Source: Microvirga aerophila (lineage in GTDB: Bacteria; Pseudomonadota; Alphaproteobacteria; Rhizobiales; Beijerinckiaceae). Taken from it: a stretch of 64,000 bases of DNA. The stretch is from assembly GCF_003332305.1 (NCBI RefSeq), contig NZ_QOIO01000027.1, positions 1 through 64,000 on the forward strand, written 5' to 3'. The notes under the pieces were generated by a model. It did not search any database. It was not told where the DNA came from and was given only the letters and a program-made list of their open reading frames with translations. Made by a program: the position numbers and the translations under genes. Each line of letters starts with the position of its first letter. Positions within the stretch are counted from its first letter, which is position 1. This document shows, piece by piece, positions 54,816 through 63,916 of the stretch.

Positions 54816-55832
54816 CTACGCAAGGGTTCCGACGACACTCTCAAGATGGCCCCAAGCCTCCGGACCGAACTTCTGCTTCCATTCCGTATAGAACCCGGCC
54901 TCACGAAGCTTCGCCCGGAAGCTGTCGGTGTCACATTTGTTGAAGGCCAGTCCCTTGCTCTGCAGATCGGTCTGTACCGACTCGTTCAGCGCCTTGATAT
55001 CCTCGCGCTGCTTCAAGCCCGCCTGATTGATCGCGCGGGAGACAATTTCCTGGACGTCGGCCGGCATGCCGGACCACTGCCGGCCATTGGCAATGAACCA
55101 ATACCCGTCCCAGATGTGATTGCTCAGGGCACAGGAGGATTGAACCTCGTAGAGCTTCGCCACCTGGATGATCGGGAGCGGGTTTTCCTGGGCGTCGACG
55201 ACCTTGGTCTGCAGCGCAGTGTAGACCTCACTGAACTGTAAGCTGGCAGGCGCGGCGCCGAGGCCGGAAAACATCGAAATGCTGATGGGGCTGACCGGAA
55301 CCCGGATCTTCAAACCCTTCATCGAGTCGGCATTCTCGATGCGCGCTCCGCTCGTCGTCATCTGGCGGAAGCCGTTGTCCCACATGACATCGAGCGCATG
55401 AAGCCGCGCGTCCGCAATGGACTTACGGACGAACGCCCCGACGGGACCGTCCATTGCCGCCCATACCTGATTGTAGTCCTTGAACGCGAATCCGACGGCG
55501 TTGATGGCCGCTACCGGCACCAGGGTGGCGATCACCAGCGCTGAGGGGGTGAAGAACGTCAGAGCACCGTTGCGCACCTGCGAGAGCATGTCAGTGTCAC
55601 CGCCGAGCTGATTGGCCGGGAAGATCAGCATCTCGACGCGTCCGTTCGTCTCCTTGGCGATCCGATCGGCGGCCTCTTTTGCGCGAATGTTCAGGGGATG
55701 GCTCAGAGGCAGGTTATTGCCGTAGCGCAGAGTGATTTCGGCCGCCTTAGAATACCGGGGAATCGAGAACAGAGATATTGCGGCTGGCGCGGCTGAAAGT
55801 CCCTTGAGAACTGATCTTCTGCTGATTGTCAT
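54816..55832 (-). CDS. dctP: TRAP transporter solute-binding protein (DctP family)
   Basis: 338 residues. An N-terminal twin-arginine-type signal (SRRSVLKGLSAAPAAISLFSI) precedes a periplasmic binding domain with the family features LRYGNNLPLSHPLNIRAKEAADRIAKETNGRVEMLIFPANQLGGDTDMLSQVRNG and GLKIRVPVSPISISMFSGLGAAPASLQFSEVYTALQTKVVDAQENP; the Arg in KIRVP normally binds a carboxylate. It likely captures a sugar acid for the fused DctQM permease encoded across the divergent regulator. It is the first gene of the minus-strand catabolic operon. Confidence 0.94.
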   Translation of the reverse strand: MTISRRSVLKGLSAAPAAISLFSIPRYSKAAEITLRYGNNLPLSHPLNIRAKEAADRIAKETNGRVEMLIFPANQLGGDTDMLSQVRNGALTFFTPSALVIATLVPVAAINAVGFAFKDYNQVWAAMDGPVGAFVRKSIADARLHALDVMWDNGFRQMTTSGARIENADSMKGLKIRVPVSPISISMFSGLGAAPASLQFSEVYTALQTKVVDAQENPLPIIQVAKLYEVQSSCALSNHIWDGYWFIANGRQWSGMPADVQEIVSRAINQAGLKQREDIKALNESVQTDLQSKGLAFNKCDTDSFRAKLREAGFYTEWKQKFGPEAWGHLESVVGTLA

Positions 55833-55878
55833 GACATTTCCTCAATGAGCTACATTTTGTTCTTTTCTAATCAAAAAA

Positions 55879-55903
55879 TTGATCATAAGAATGATGCGGT
55901 CAA
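55879..55903. promoter_or_regulatory. Dyad in dctP-lacI intergenic region, candidate LacI operator
   Basis: ATCAT-AAGA-ATGAT (55882-55895) is a perfect inverted repeat, bracketed by TTGA and TCAA half-sites (55879-55882, 55900-55903). It sits in the 103-base AT-rich gap between the divergent dctP and LacI-family genes. Likely controls both directions; by-eye candidate. Confidence 0.45.
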
Positions 55904-55935
55904 ATCGTTTTTTTGATGTTTTTTGATGTAACTCT

Positions 55936-56991
55936 ATGAACATTCACGCAGAAAAGCCTCGATTGAGCCGACGCATCACCATCATCGACATTGCCCGTGT
56001 GGCGGATGTTTCGACCGCAACGGTCGATCGCGTTCTCAATGGTCGGACCGGGGTCAAGGCAGCAACCGTCAAGCGCGTGATGCGGGCGGCGGCCGAGCTC
56101 GGCTATGTGGATGAAAGCGACGAGCGTGCTCGCGACGTGCGCCCCCTATTACCGGTCTCGTTTATTCTGCCACAGGGAAGCAACCGCTACATTACCATGC
56201 TTGGCCGCATGATTGCCGAGATGGCGCCTCAGCTCGAGCGTTTCTCGCTCAAGCCCACGGTGGAGTACATCAGCAGCTTCAATCCCGACCTTCTTGCGAA
56301 AGCCCTTCATCGCCATGCGAAGTCGGCGGACGCCGTCGTATTCATGGCCATCGAGCATCCAATCGTGCGGGAAGCGGTCAACCGCATCTCCGCCGCCGGC
56401 ACTCCGGTGGTGACATTGATCTCGGACGTGGCAAGCCCGGGGCGGACTGCCTATTTCGGCCTCGACAACCGAGCCGCCGGCCGCATGGCCGGCTATCTTC
56501 TCGCCCGTTTCATCTGTAAGCGCCCTGCCAAGGTCGCCATGATCGCCGGCAGCCTGAGCTACCGCGCTCATAACGAACGCGAGATGGGCTTCCTCAACAT
56601 TCTCCAGGAGCTCTACCCTGACATCGAGGTCGTCGGCTTGCGCGAGGGGCACGATGACGAAGCGCTCAACTACCGCCAGATGCGCACGTTCCTGACCCAC
56701 CATCCGGATCTTGATGGAATTTACAATATCGGCGGCGGCGCATCCGGCGTTGGACGCGCTCTGAAGGATGCCAGACGGGAGCAGGAGGTGGTGTTTGTGG
56801 GACACGGCCTCACCGGCGACACCCGCGAATTCCTCCTCGACGGCACGATGGACGCTGTCATAACCCAGAACGCGGAGGACACGATTATGAAGTGCGCCTC
56901 CTTGCTCCGGGACCTGCGCGAGGGCAGAAAGCCGGACAACGCACCTGATCCTATGCGGATCGAGGTCATGTTTCGAGAGAACTTGCCGTGA
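55936..56991 (+). CDS. LacI-family transcriptional regulator
   Basis: 351 residues. The helix-turn-helix and hinge (TIIDIARVADVSTATVDRVLNGRTGVKAATVKRVMRAAAELGYV) are followed by a periplasmic-binding-protein-like sensor domain (FGLDNRAAGRMAGYLLARF, IAGSLSYRAHNEREMGF, IYNIGGGASGVGRAL). It is placed between the dctP operon and the permease gene and probably represses both in the absence of the transported acid sugar. Confidence 0.93.
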   Translation: MNIHAEKPRLSRRITIIDIARVADVSTATVDRVLNGRTGVKAATVKRVMRAAAELGYVDESDERARDVRPLLPVSFILPQGSNRYITMLGRMIAEMAPQLERFSLKPTVEYISSFNPDLLAKALHRHAKSADAVVFMAIEHPIVREAVNRISAAGTPVVTLISDVASPGRTAYFGLDNRAAGRMAGYLLARFICKRPAKVAMIAGSLSYRAHNEREMGFLNILQELYPDIEVVGLREGHDDEALNYRQMRTFLTHHPDLDGIYNIGGGASGVGRALKDARREQEVVFVGHGLTGDTREFLLDGTMDAVITQNAEDTIMKCASLLRDLREGRKPDNAPDPMRIEVMFRENLP

Positions 56992-57094
56992 TGCGGAATG
57001 GCTTGCGCCGGAGTTTCCGAGCGGCCACGCTGTCGGACCAGGATGAAGCTAAAGACGGGCGGCGATGCCCGAAGAACAAAGCCGGGAGGAATGG

Positions 57095-58963
57095 ATGACG
57101 ATGGTCACAGAGAGTATGCACATCGAACCGCTCGAAGATCTTCCGATTGGTTTGCGGGCCGGCTCACCCCTCCTGCGCCCGATCGAAGTGATCGCAGCCA
57201 CTCTGCTGACGATCATCATTGGGCTTCTGTTGATGGGCGTGACCTCGCGGTATGTGTTTTCGTTCCCAGTGGTCTGGGTGGATGAAGCAGCCTCGATGTG
57301 CTTCCTATGGCTCGCAATGCTCGGAGCCGTCATCGCCATCGACCGCAACGAGCACCTGCGCCTCACGCTCTTCCTTCAGATGATGCCGGAGCGCATTCGC
57401 GGCTTCTTCGGCGCCCTGGGCCCGCTCCTCGTTGCCGTCTTTCTCATTGGAATGCTGTGGCCCGCGATCGAGTACGCGATGGAGGAATCCTACATTACCT
57501 CCGCGGCGCTCAACATCCCGATGACCTGGCGCGCCTCCGCCCTTCCGGCCGGGATCGGCCTGATGGTGATCCTCGCACTCCGGGATGCGATACGATCCGC
57601 CAGCCTAACGGAGATCGCGGCGGCGACCGGCGTCGTCGCCTTCGCCCTCGCGGTTCTGTGGCTCGTCTCGTCGTCCTTGCCGGCTCTCGGACACCTCAAC
57701 ATCCTGATCTTCCTCGTGGGTTTCGTGACCTTCTTCCTGGTCATTGGCGTGCCGATCGCGTTCTGCTTCGGCCTCGGCGCCCTAGCCTTCATGACCTTCA
57801 CGAGCTCCCTGCCGACGATCGTGCTGATCGGGCGCATGGATGAGGGTATGTCGAGTCTCATTCTTCTGTCGGTTCCGATCTTCGTCCTGTTGGGCTGCAT
57901 TCTCGACGCGACCGGCATGGGCAAAGCCATTGTGGAATTTCTCGCCTCCATGCTGGGCCACGTGAAGGCCGGCATGTCCTACGTGCTGCTGGGATCGCTC
58001 TTTCTGGTCTCCGGCATCTCCGGCTCGAAGGTTTCCGACATGGCGACTGTCGCGCCCGCCCTCTTTCCCGAGATGAAGCGCCGCGGCCATAAGCCGAAGG
58101 AGATGATCGCCCTTCTGGCAACGGGTGCGGCCATGGCCGACACGGTGCCGCCTTCGATCGTCCTCATCGTTCTAGGCTCGGTTGCCGGCGTGTCGATCGC
58201 CGGTCTGTTTACATCTGGCTTCGTCATCGCAATGGTGCTGCTCGCGGTGCTCGCCATTCTGGCGCGTTGGAAGGCGCGGGGCGAGGTCATGGACGGCATC
58301 CGCCGGGCGCCGATGCGCGCGGTCGGCAAGGCACTGGTGATTGCAGCGCCTGCCCTGCTGCTCCCCTTCCTGATCAGAAGCGCCGTCGGCGGCGGCCTTG
58401 CCACGGCGACGGAAGTATCCACCATCGCGGTGCTCTATGCTATGATCATCGGGATGGTTCTCTACGGCGGCATTCGCCCTGGCAAGATCTACGACATGCT
58501 GGTGGAGACGGCCGCGCTCTCCGGCGCCATCCTGATCATCCTGGGCACAGCCTCGGCCATGGCCTGGACCCTGACGCAGACCGGCTTCGCGTTCAGGATG
58601 GCGGCGCTGGTCACCGATCTCCCAGGCGGCTGGGTCACCTATATGATGGTCACGATCGCGGTCTTCATGGTGCTAGGCTGCGTGCTCGAGGGCCTGCCGG
58701 CGCTCGTACTGATGGCGCCGATCATGTTCCCGATCGCTAAGAACCTGGGCATTCACGACATTCACTACTCGATGGTGGTCGTGACCGCGATGAATGTAGG
58801 CCTGATGGCCCCTCCAATCGGGATTGGCTTCTACATCGCCTGCAAGATCGGCAACGTGTCTCCAGACGAGGCCATGGGCGCCATCTGGCCCTATATCGGC
58901 GCACTCTTCATCGGCCTTCTGGTCATTGCACTGATCCCGGCGCTCTCGACGGCGTACCTTTAG
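57095..58963 (+). CDS. TRAP transporter fused DctQM permease
   Basis: About 622 residues from ATG 57095, preceded by GGGAGGA; the ORF extends to 57065. The small DctQ part (~1-170, four helices; VTSRYVFSFPVVWVDEAASMCFLWLAMLGA) is fused to the large DctM part (12 helices; GVPIAFCFGLGALAFM, VPIFVLLGCILDATGM, GSLFLVSGISGSKVSDMA, LMAPPIGIGFYIACKIG). It is the sodium-driven membrane component partnering the DctP encoded divergently. Ends convergent with the oxidoreductase gene. Confidence 0.94.
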   Translation: MTMVTESMHIEPLEDLPIGLRAGSPLLRPIEVIAATLLTIIIGLLLMGVTSRYVFSFPVVWVDEAASMCFLWLAMLGAVIAIDRNEHLRLTLFLQMMPERIRGFFGALGPLLVAVFLIGMLWPAIEYAMEESYITSAALNIPMTWRASALPAGIGLMVILALRDAIRSASLTEIAAATGVVAFALAVLWLVSSSLPALGHLNILIFLVGFVTFFLVIGVPIAFCFGLGALAFMTFTSSLPTIVLIGRMDEGMSSLILLSVPIFVLLGCILDATGMGKAIVEFLASMLGHVKAGMSYVLLGSLFLVSGISGSKVSDMATVAPALFPEMKRRGHKPKEMIALLATGAAMADTVPPSIVLIVLGSVAGVSIAGLFTSGFVIAMVLLAVLAILARWKARGEVMDGIRRAPMRAVGKALVIAAPALLLPFLIRSAVGGGLATATEVSTIAVLYAMIIGMVLYGGIRPGKIYDMLVETAALSGAILIILGTASAMAWTLTQTGFAFRMAALVTDLPGGWVTYMMVTIAVFMVLGCVLEGLPALVLMAPIMFPIAKNLGIHDIHYSMVVVTAMNVGLMAPPIGIGFYIACKIGNVSPDEAMGAIWPYIGALFIGLLVIALIPALSTAYL

Positions 58964-58998
58964 TGGTCGGCTGAGCTGCCAAAGGGTGGAAGCCGGTC

Positions 58999-60378
58999 CT
59001 ACGCAACCGGCTTCATCTCCCCGATGAGGGTGGGGATGAGTTCTGAAACGGTGGGATGGATCGGCACAGCCCATTGCAGGCCCATGTAAGACGTACCCGC
59101 ATTCATGGCGTCGACGATGCCGTGGATCGCCTCATCGCCCCCGGTGCCGAGGATGGCGGCGCCGAGGATCTTCTGTGTATCCTGATCCACGACGATCTTC
59201 ATGAAGCCTTGCGTCTCGTCCTTCTCGATGGCGCGCCCGACGCGGCTCATGGGACGCTTGCCGACAAGCAGCGGTCGCCCGCTGGCGCGGGCTTGCGTCT
59301 CGGTCATGCCCACACGGCCCAGAGGCGGGTCGATATAGAGCGCGTAAGCCAGAACGCGCTCGCTGACGCGGCGACTGCCACCGTCGAGAAGATTGGCGGC
59401 GACGATCTCAAAATCGTTGTAGGCCGTGTGAGTGAAGGCTCCACGTCCATTGCAGTCCCCGAGCGCCCAAATTCCAGGGACATTCGTGACAAGTTCCTCA
59501 TCGACCTGAATATAGCCGCGGGAATCCAGGGCGACACCTGCCTTGTCCAGGCCGAGATCGTCCGTATTCGGACGGCGTCCAACCGCCAGTAGAACGTCAG
59601 ACCCCGCGACCTCCGGCTCGCCCGAGCTGCAATTGACGCCGACGGAAACGCCGTCCGGATGGCGCTCGAATCTAATGCATTCCGCGTTGGTCCGTACAAC
59701 GATCCCCTCGCCTTCTAGGATCTCACGAATCGCCTCCGACACGTCCTGGTCCTCTCGGGCAATCAGGCGCGGGCCCTTCTCGACGATTGTCACCTGGGCG
59801 CCGAAGCGGCGGTACATCTGCGCGAATTCGAGTCCGATATAGCTACCGCCTACAATGACCAGATGCTCGGGCACCTTGTCCAAGGCGAGGATCGAGGTGT
59901 TGGTGAGATAACGCACGTGATCGATACCAGGCATGTCGGGCACCGAGGCGCGGCCGCCCACGTTGAGAAAGATGCGCGGTGCGCTCAAGAGCTCATCGCC
60001 GACACGGAGGCGATATGGTCCTTCGAAGCGCGCATGGCCTTCGATCACCGTGCAGTTTGCCAAGCCATGGAGCCAAGTCTCGAGGTTGCGCCGCGCATTC
60101 GAAGCAACCGTTTCGGCGCGCGCCTTGACGCGAGCCATGTCGATGCGCACGGGCGTATTGAGCACGATTCCATAGTCAGCGCCCCGTCGGGCGAGGTGTG
60201 CCGCGTAGGCGCTAGCAACGAGGGTCTTCGTCGGCATGCAGCCTGTATTGACGCAAGTCCCACCGAAGAGCTTACGCTCGACGATCGCGACAGACATGCC
60301 GGCGGCAGTAAGCCGTCCGGCCAGGGAGGGGCCAGCTTGCCCTCCCCCAACGATGATCGCGTCGAAGCGGCGGGTCAT
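58999..60378 (-). CDS. FAD-dependent disulphide oxidoreductase, mercuric reductase/LPD type
   Basis: About 459 residues from ATG 60378, which overlaps the DUF4126 stop as ATGA. FAD-binding IIVGGGQAGPSLA, redox-active disulphide GGTCVNTGCMPTK, NAD-binding VIVGGSYIGLEFAQMYRRFGAQVTIVE, GDCNGRGAFTHTAYNDFEIV, and the C-terminal HPTVSELIPTL with the active-site His. It lacks the N-terminal metal-binding domain and C-terminal Cys pair of true mercuric reductases. The substrate is unknown; a general pyridine-nucleotide disulphide oxidoreductase is the safe name. Confidence 0.92.
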   Translation of the reverse strand: MTRRFDAIIVGGGQAGPSLAGRLTAAGMSVAIVERKLFGGTCVNTGCMPTKTLVASAYAAHLARRGADYGIVLNTPVRIDMARVKARAETVASNARRNLETWLHGLANCTVIEGHARFEGPYRLRVGDELLSAPRIFLNVGGRASVPDMPGIDHVRYLTNTSILALDKVPEHLVIVGGSYIGLEFAQMYRRFGAQVTIVEKGPRLIAREDQDVSEAIREILEGEGIVVRTNAECIRFERHPDGVSVGVNCSSGEPEVAGSDVLLAVGRRPNTDDLGLDKAGVALDSRGYIQVDEELVTNVPGIWALGDCNGRGAFTHTAYNDFEIVAANLLDGGSRRVSERVLAYALYIDPPLGRVGMTETQARASGRPLLVGKRPMSRVGRAIEKDETQGFMKIVVDQDTQKILGAAILGTGGDEAIHGIVDAMNAGTSYMGLQWAVPIHPTVSELIPTLIGEMKPVA

Positions 60379-60839
60379 TGCGCGGCCGCCACGATGAGAA
60401 ACGCGGCCCCGACGGCGATCCCGTCCTCGAGGATCGCCGCCGGCGAATCCCGACCGAACACAGAGGCAAGCTTTGCTCTCGCTGCGCGCCCGCCGAGCGT
60501 GCCGATCACCGCACCTGCCGCCCCGGCGACGGCTCCGGGGAGCCATCCAGCCGATGCCATGCCAAGGGCCGCGCCGCACAATGAGCCGATGAGGATCCGC
60601 GTTCCGAACTGGATCGGCACGGTACGGCTTGGGGTCGAGGGGAGTTGATCAGTAATGAATTCGCCGATGGCCAGAATGGTGAAGATCCACGGCGTCCACC
60701 TGTAGCCGAGGAATTCCAGCCATGTGTCGCCAAGGGAGATCCAGCCAAGGGACGCCGCCCAGCTTACAGCTGCTGGAGCCGTCATGGCCCGCAACCCGGC
60801 GACGACGCCGATGAGAAGCGCCAAAAGAATGCCTACCAT
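60375..60839 (-). CDS. DUF4126-family membrane protein
   Basis: About 154 residues with four hydrophobic segments (VGILLALLIGVVAGLRAMTAPAAVSWAA; TPWIFTILAIGEFITDQLPS; ILIGSLCGAALGMASAGWLPGAVAGAAGAVIGTLGG; GIAVGAAFLIVAAA). DUF4126 assignment by its GLRAMTAP and D.LP..P.RT patterns. GGAG lies upstream of ATG 60839; the longer ORF to 60944 is rejected. Coupled to the oxidoreductase gene. Function unknown. Confidence 0.85.
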   Translation of the reverse strand: MVGILLALLIGVVAGLRAMTAPAAVSWAASLGWISLGDTWLEFLGYRWTPWIFTILAIGEFITDQLPSTPSRTVPIQFGTRILIGSLCGAALGMASAGWLPGAVAGAAGAVIGTLGGRAARAKLASVFGRDSPAAILEDGIAVGAAFLIVAAAQ

Positions 60840-61156
60840 CCGAAGGATCTCCGCAGTCGGGTCCGATTCGAGCTTGGCCGCAGGCGAGATTCGCCTGCTC
60901 TCCAGGAAAAGTAAACTGGGGAATACGAGCACGCGTATGGGCATGCACGAGCACTTCAGGCCCGTGCGGTAAGTTCAGCGGGAAAGCCACCTCTAATACT
61001 GTCGGGCATGCCATTTTTTCAGCAGCGGCCGCCTCGCCAGATGCCGCTCAATGTCACTGCCGGCTCGAGGCCTGGACCTGAAAGCTAGACGTTCGAGAGA
61101 TCTCAAAGCTACGTGGCGATAGTGCCGGTGTTAGGCCGAAAGGAAGAAGGCACCCT

Positions 61157-61720
61157 TCATGTCTGCTCCGCAATCTGGTCTAGGACCTTTTCGGGGGCGA
61201 CATGTTGCTCAAGCTCGGAGTAGCTCGGGTCGCTGGCCTCCTCGATCCCGAGACGTCGGGCAATTTGCAGGGTGAGCGTGAGCAGGCGCGTGATCTCGTG
61301 CTCGGACAAAAGGTTCGTTTGCAGATCGAGCTCGGACCGACGTTCTGCGGCGTCCGCGGCTCTGTTCTGGCTGATCAGCACGAAGGTCGAAAGGAATATG
61401 GCCTCGACCGATGCAAAGGTCGCGAGGATCACGAAAGTCGGGTCGAATGGCGGCACAAGGGGAAGCCAGCCCAGGTTCACCAGAACCCATAGAATGACAA
61501 GCACGAGGTGAATGTAGACGAAAGCCATGCTTCCGGCGAAGACTGTTATGGCGTCCGCGATCCTCTCCTGCAATCCGGCTTGCCGCTCCTCTTCCTCGCG
61601 CTTCTTGCGCAGAACTTCGATGTTTCGATCGAGGACCGAGGAAAATGAGCCTGGGTTCAATTCCGCCGTGCTGACATTCGCTCCGGCCGCTTTCCGCTGG
61701 CCGTCTTGCGACTTTTCCAT
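61157..61720 (-). CDS. DUF1003 membrane protein
   Basis: About 187 residues from ATG 61720 with AAAGGAG upstream. A basic coiled coil (NIEVLRKKREEEERQAGLQERIADAIT) precedes two membrane helices (AGSMAFVYIHLVLVILWVLVNL and FVILATFASVEAIFLSTFVLISQNR) with the DUF1003 pattern PPFDPTFVILATFASVEAIFLSTFVL. A helical cytoplasmic tail follows. Family function unknown. Confidence 0.88.
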   Translation of the reverse strand: MEKSQDGQRKAAGANVSTAELNPGSFSSVLDRNIEVLRKKREEEERQAGLQERIADAITVFAGSMAFVYIHLVLVILWVLVNLGWLPLVPPFDPTFVILATFASVEAIFLSTFVLISQNRAADAAERRSELDLQTNLLSEHEITRLLTLTLQIARRLGIEEASDPSYSELEQHVAPEKVLDQIAEQT

Positions 61721-61814
61721 GAGCCACTCCTTTGCGCCACCGGGGTTAATGTTCCCGCGCAGGAACGGTTCGGCGCGGCAAATGGCCCATTCGTCGCTCC
61801 CTGACGGAGCCGAA

Positions 61815-62840
61815 TTATCTTGCATAGATCTCGTCGATGACCCTGGCTACCTCGATGACCCGCTTCGCCTCAGGATCAAAGCGGTCTCCACGAGCGAGGC
61901 GCGCCGCCCATTCCGCAGCCGCCCGTCCACCCCAAGCGTCCGGAGGGCTTGCAAGAGTTTCGCGGGATGTGCCGCGGTAGCGCTCTGCGATGAAATCATA
62001 AAAGGAGCCATCGACATTGCGCAGCGCCACCCCGCCGTTGGTTCCGTAGAAGGTCGCCGCGATGACTGCGTCGCAACCGGCCTGAAGGCGCCAGGAGCAC
62101 GCCAGCTGCACAGCTGTGCCAGTGTCGAGCTCGACGGTGGCAATGGCGTAATCCTCCACTTGCCCAGCGCAGTGTCTCAAAGGCTCCCCGCCGGCAAAGA
62201 GCTTGCTCGAAGTGCTGGAGACGCCGGGAAAGTCCAAGCTCCACAATGCGAGATCAACGAGGTGAACACCAAGGTCCATCACACATCCACCGCCCGACAG
62301 CGCAGGATCGTAGAACCACGCCTTATCCGGACCATACGCGTTGTGAAACACGAGGTCGGCCGCATAGATCCGCCCCAGTTCCCCCGAGCGGATGATGTCG
62401 CGGATACGCCGCATCCCTTCCGCGGAACGATAAGAGAAGTCCACTCCCAACAGGCGATCCGCCGCCTCGGCGGCGTCGACGACGGCCTGCACCTCGGCTG
62501 TCGTTCGACCAAGCGGCTTCTGGCAAAAAACGGCGACACCTTGTTTGAGGGCCTTGATCGACTGCTCCGCGTGCATGGCGCTTGGCGTCGCGATGACGAT
62601 CCCGTCCACTCCCTCGGCAAGCAGGTCGTCCACCGTGGTCATCAGCTTCGCGGCGGGCGCAAGCAGCCCGGCCTCGGCTGCCATCTCGGCCGAGGGATCG
62701 GCGATGGCTACGACATCGACCATACCCGTTGCAAGGATGGCCTGCATGCGATGACGCCCGATCCAGCCTACGCCCAGGAAGCCCAGCCGCGGACGCCTCA
62801 GGGATGCAAGCGGCGGTATTTGAGCGCCAGACCGCGTCAT
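61815..62840 (-). CDS. Gfo/Idh/MocA-family oxidoreductase
   Basis: 341 residues. N-terminal Rossmann fold (LGFLGVGWIGRHRMQAI), DGIVIATPSAMHAEQSIKALKQGVAVFCQKPLGRTTAEV with the usual catalytic Lys in QKPLG, and the C-terminal substrate domain. It uses NAD(P) on a sugar, polyol or sugar acid. The stop codon of the dehydrogenase gene upstream overlaps its start, so the two are co-transcribed; they may act on successive oxidation states of one sugar. Substrate unknown. Confidence 0.92.
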   Translation of the reverse strand: MTRSGAQIPPLASLRRPRLGFLGVGWIGRHRMQAILATGMVDVVAIADPSAEMAAEAGLLAPAAKLMTTVDDLLAEGVDGIVIATPSAMHAEQSIKALKQGVAVFCQKPLGRTTAEVQAVVDAAEAADRLLGVDFSYRSAEGMRRIRDIIRSGELGRIYAADLVFHNAYGPDKAWFYDPALSGGGCVMDLGVHLVDLALWSLDFPGVSSTSSKLFAGGEPLRHCAGQVEDYAIATVELDTGTAVQLACSWRLQAGCDAVIAATFYGTNGGVALRNVDGSFYDFIAERYRGTSRETLASPPDAWGGRAAAEWAARLARGDRFDPEAKRVIEVARVIDEIYAR

Positions 62841-63916
62841 TCAAACGTCACCAGGGCCTTGAGGAAGCCATCCGGCCGGTCGCGCGTCGCGTTGAGAGCC
62901 TCGTCCAACCGTTCCAATGGAAACCTGTGCGTATAGAGGGCGCTGGGATCAAGGCTCCCGGACGCGACGGCCTCGACCGCCTGCCGGATGCCCTCGACGT
63001 AGATCTTAGGATCACGCTCATGTGCGTTGATTACGTCCAGGCCGCGCCAGTTCCAGAGCCACATGTTGACCTGCCGGGGCCCGTCCTGGTGGTAGCCGGC
63101 CACGATTAGCTTGCCCCGCTCACGTGTCAGTTCGGCCGCAAGGTCGAGCGGCCATTGCTTGCCGACAGCCTCGATGACGCGGTCGCAGAATACGCCGCCG
63201 GTCAGACTCTTGACCTGCTCGATGATGGCATGATGATCCTCCATGAGAATGGCCTCCGCAGCCCCCATGGCGCGTGCAACGTCCAGAGAGAAGGACCGCC
63301 GGGAGACGGCGATCACCCGCGCTCCGGCGTCGGTAGCGAGTCTGGTCAGAATCGCGCCGAGAAAGCCTATGCCGACAATGGCGACGGTCTGCCCTGCCCT
63401 GATGTCGCTGCGGCGGAAGATGTTCATGGCGCAGCCAAGCGGCTCGCCGGGGAATGGCTGACCGGACAGGGAGGGCGGCAGGCGGATCACCGCGCCAGCA
63501 TCGGCAATGTCGTATTGCGCGTAGGACCTGTAGGAGAGCGCTGCGACCCGGTCGCCCATCGCGAAGTCTTTGACCTGATCCCCGACCGCGTCCACGATGC
63601 CCCATCCTTCGTGGCCGAGAGAGCCCGGCTCGGTTGGGAACGTCATCCAGTCCGGCCCCGCCCAGGGCGTCAGGTTGGAGGCGCACACGCCGCATCCTTC
63701 CAGCCGGATGCGGACCTGCTCAGGCCCCGGCTCCGGAATCCCCGTCTCCATCACTCGAAACGATCCAGGCCCGGTCAGGACAGCAGCCCGCATCCGGTTG
63801 ATCGCAGCACCCGTTCCACCAACCCTAGAGAAGGTGCTGTCGAGGGAACCGCTATCGCGGCCGAGCAACTCGTGTTTCTGCAAGTTTCTCTCCACGGCGT
63901 ACACGGTCCATTCCAT
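62837..63916 (-). CDS. Medium-chain zinc-type alcohol dehydrogenase
   Basis: Up to 359 residues. GroES-like part (GCGVCASN, GSLGHEGWGIV, GDRVAAL) and Rossmann part (VAIVGIGFLGAILTRLATDAGARVIAVSRR). The four-cysteine structural zinc loop of classical ADHs is not evident. The family-like N-terminus starts at the Met encoded at 63790 (MRAAVLTGPGSFRV); the 42 residues upstream from ATG 63916 are unusual and neither start has a good Shine-Dalgarno. Operon with the Gfo/Idh/MocA gene (4-base overlap). Confidence 0.9.
   Translation of the reverse strand: MEWTVYAVERNLQKHELLGRDSGSLDSTFSRVGGTGAAINRMRAAVLTGPGSFRVMETGIPEPGPEQVRIRLEGCGVCASNLTPWAGPDWMTFPTEPGSLGHEGWGIVDAVGDQVKDFAMGDRVAALSYRSYAQYDIADAGAVIRLPPSLSGQPFPGEPLGCAMNIFRRSDIRAGQTVAIVGIGFLGAILTRLATDAGARVIAVSRRSFSLDVARAMGAAEAILMEDHHAIIEQVKSLTGGVFCDRVIEAVGKQWPLDLAAELTRERGKLIVAGYHQDGPRQVNMWLWNWRGLDVINAHERDPKIYVEGIRQAVEAVASGSLDPSALYTHRFPLERLDEALNATRDRPDGFLKALVTFE

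Noticed and set aside
58999..60378. Call as mercuric reductase (MerA)
   Set aside because: No N-terminal metal-binding domain, no C-terminal vicinal Cys pair and no mer genes nearby.
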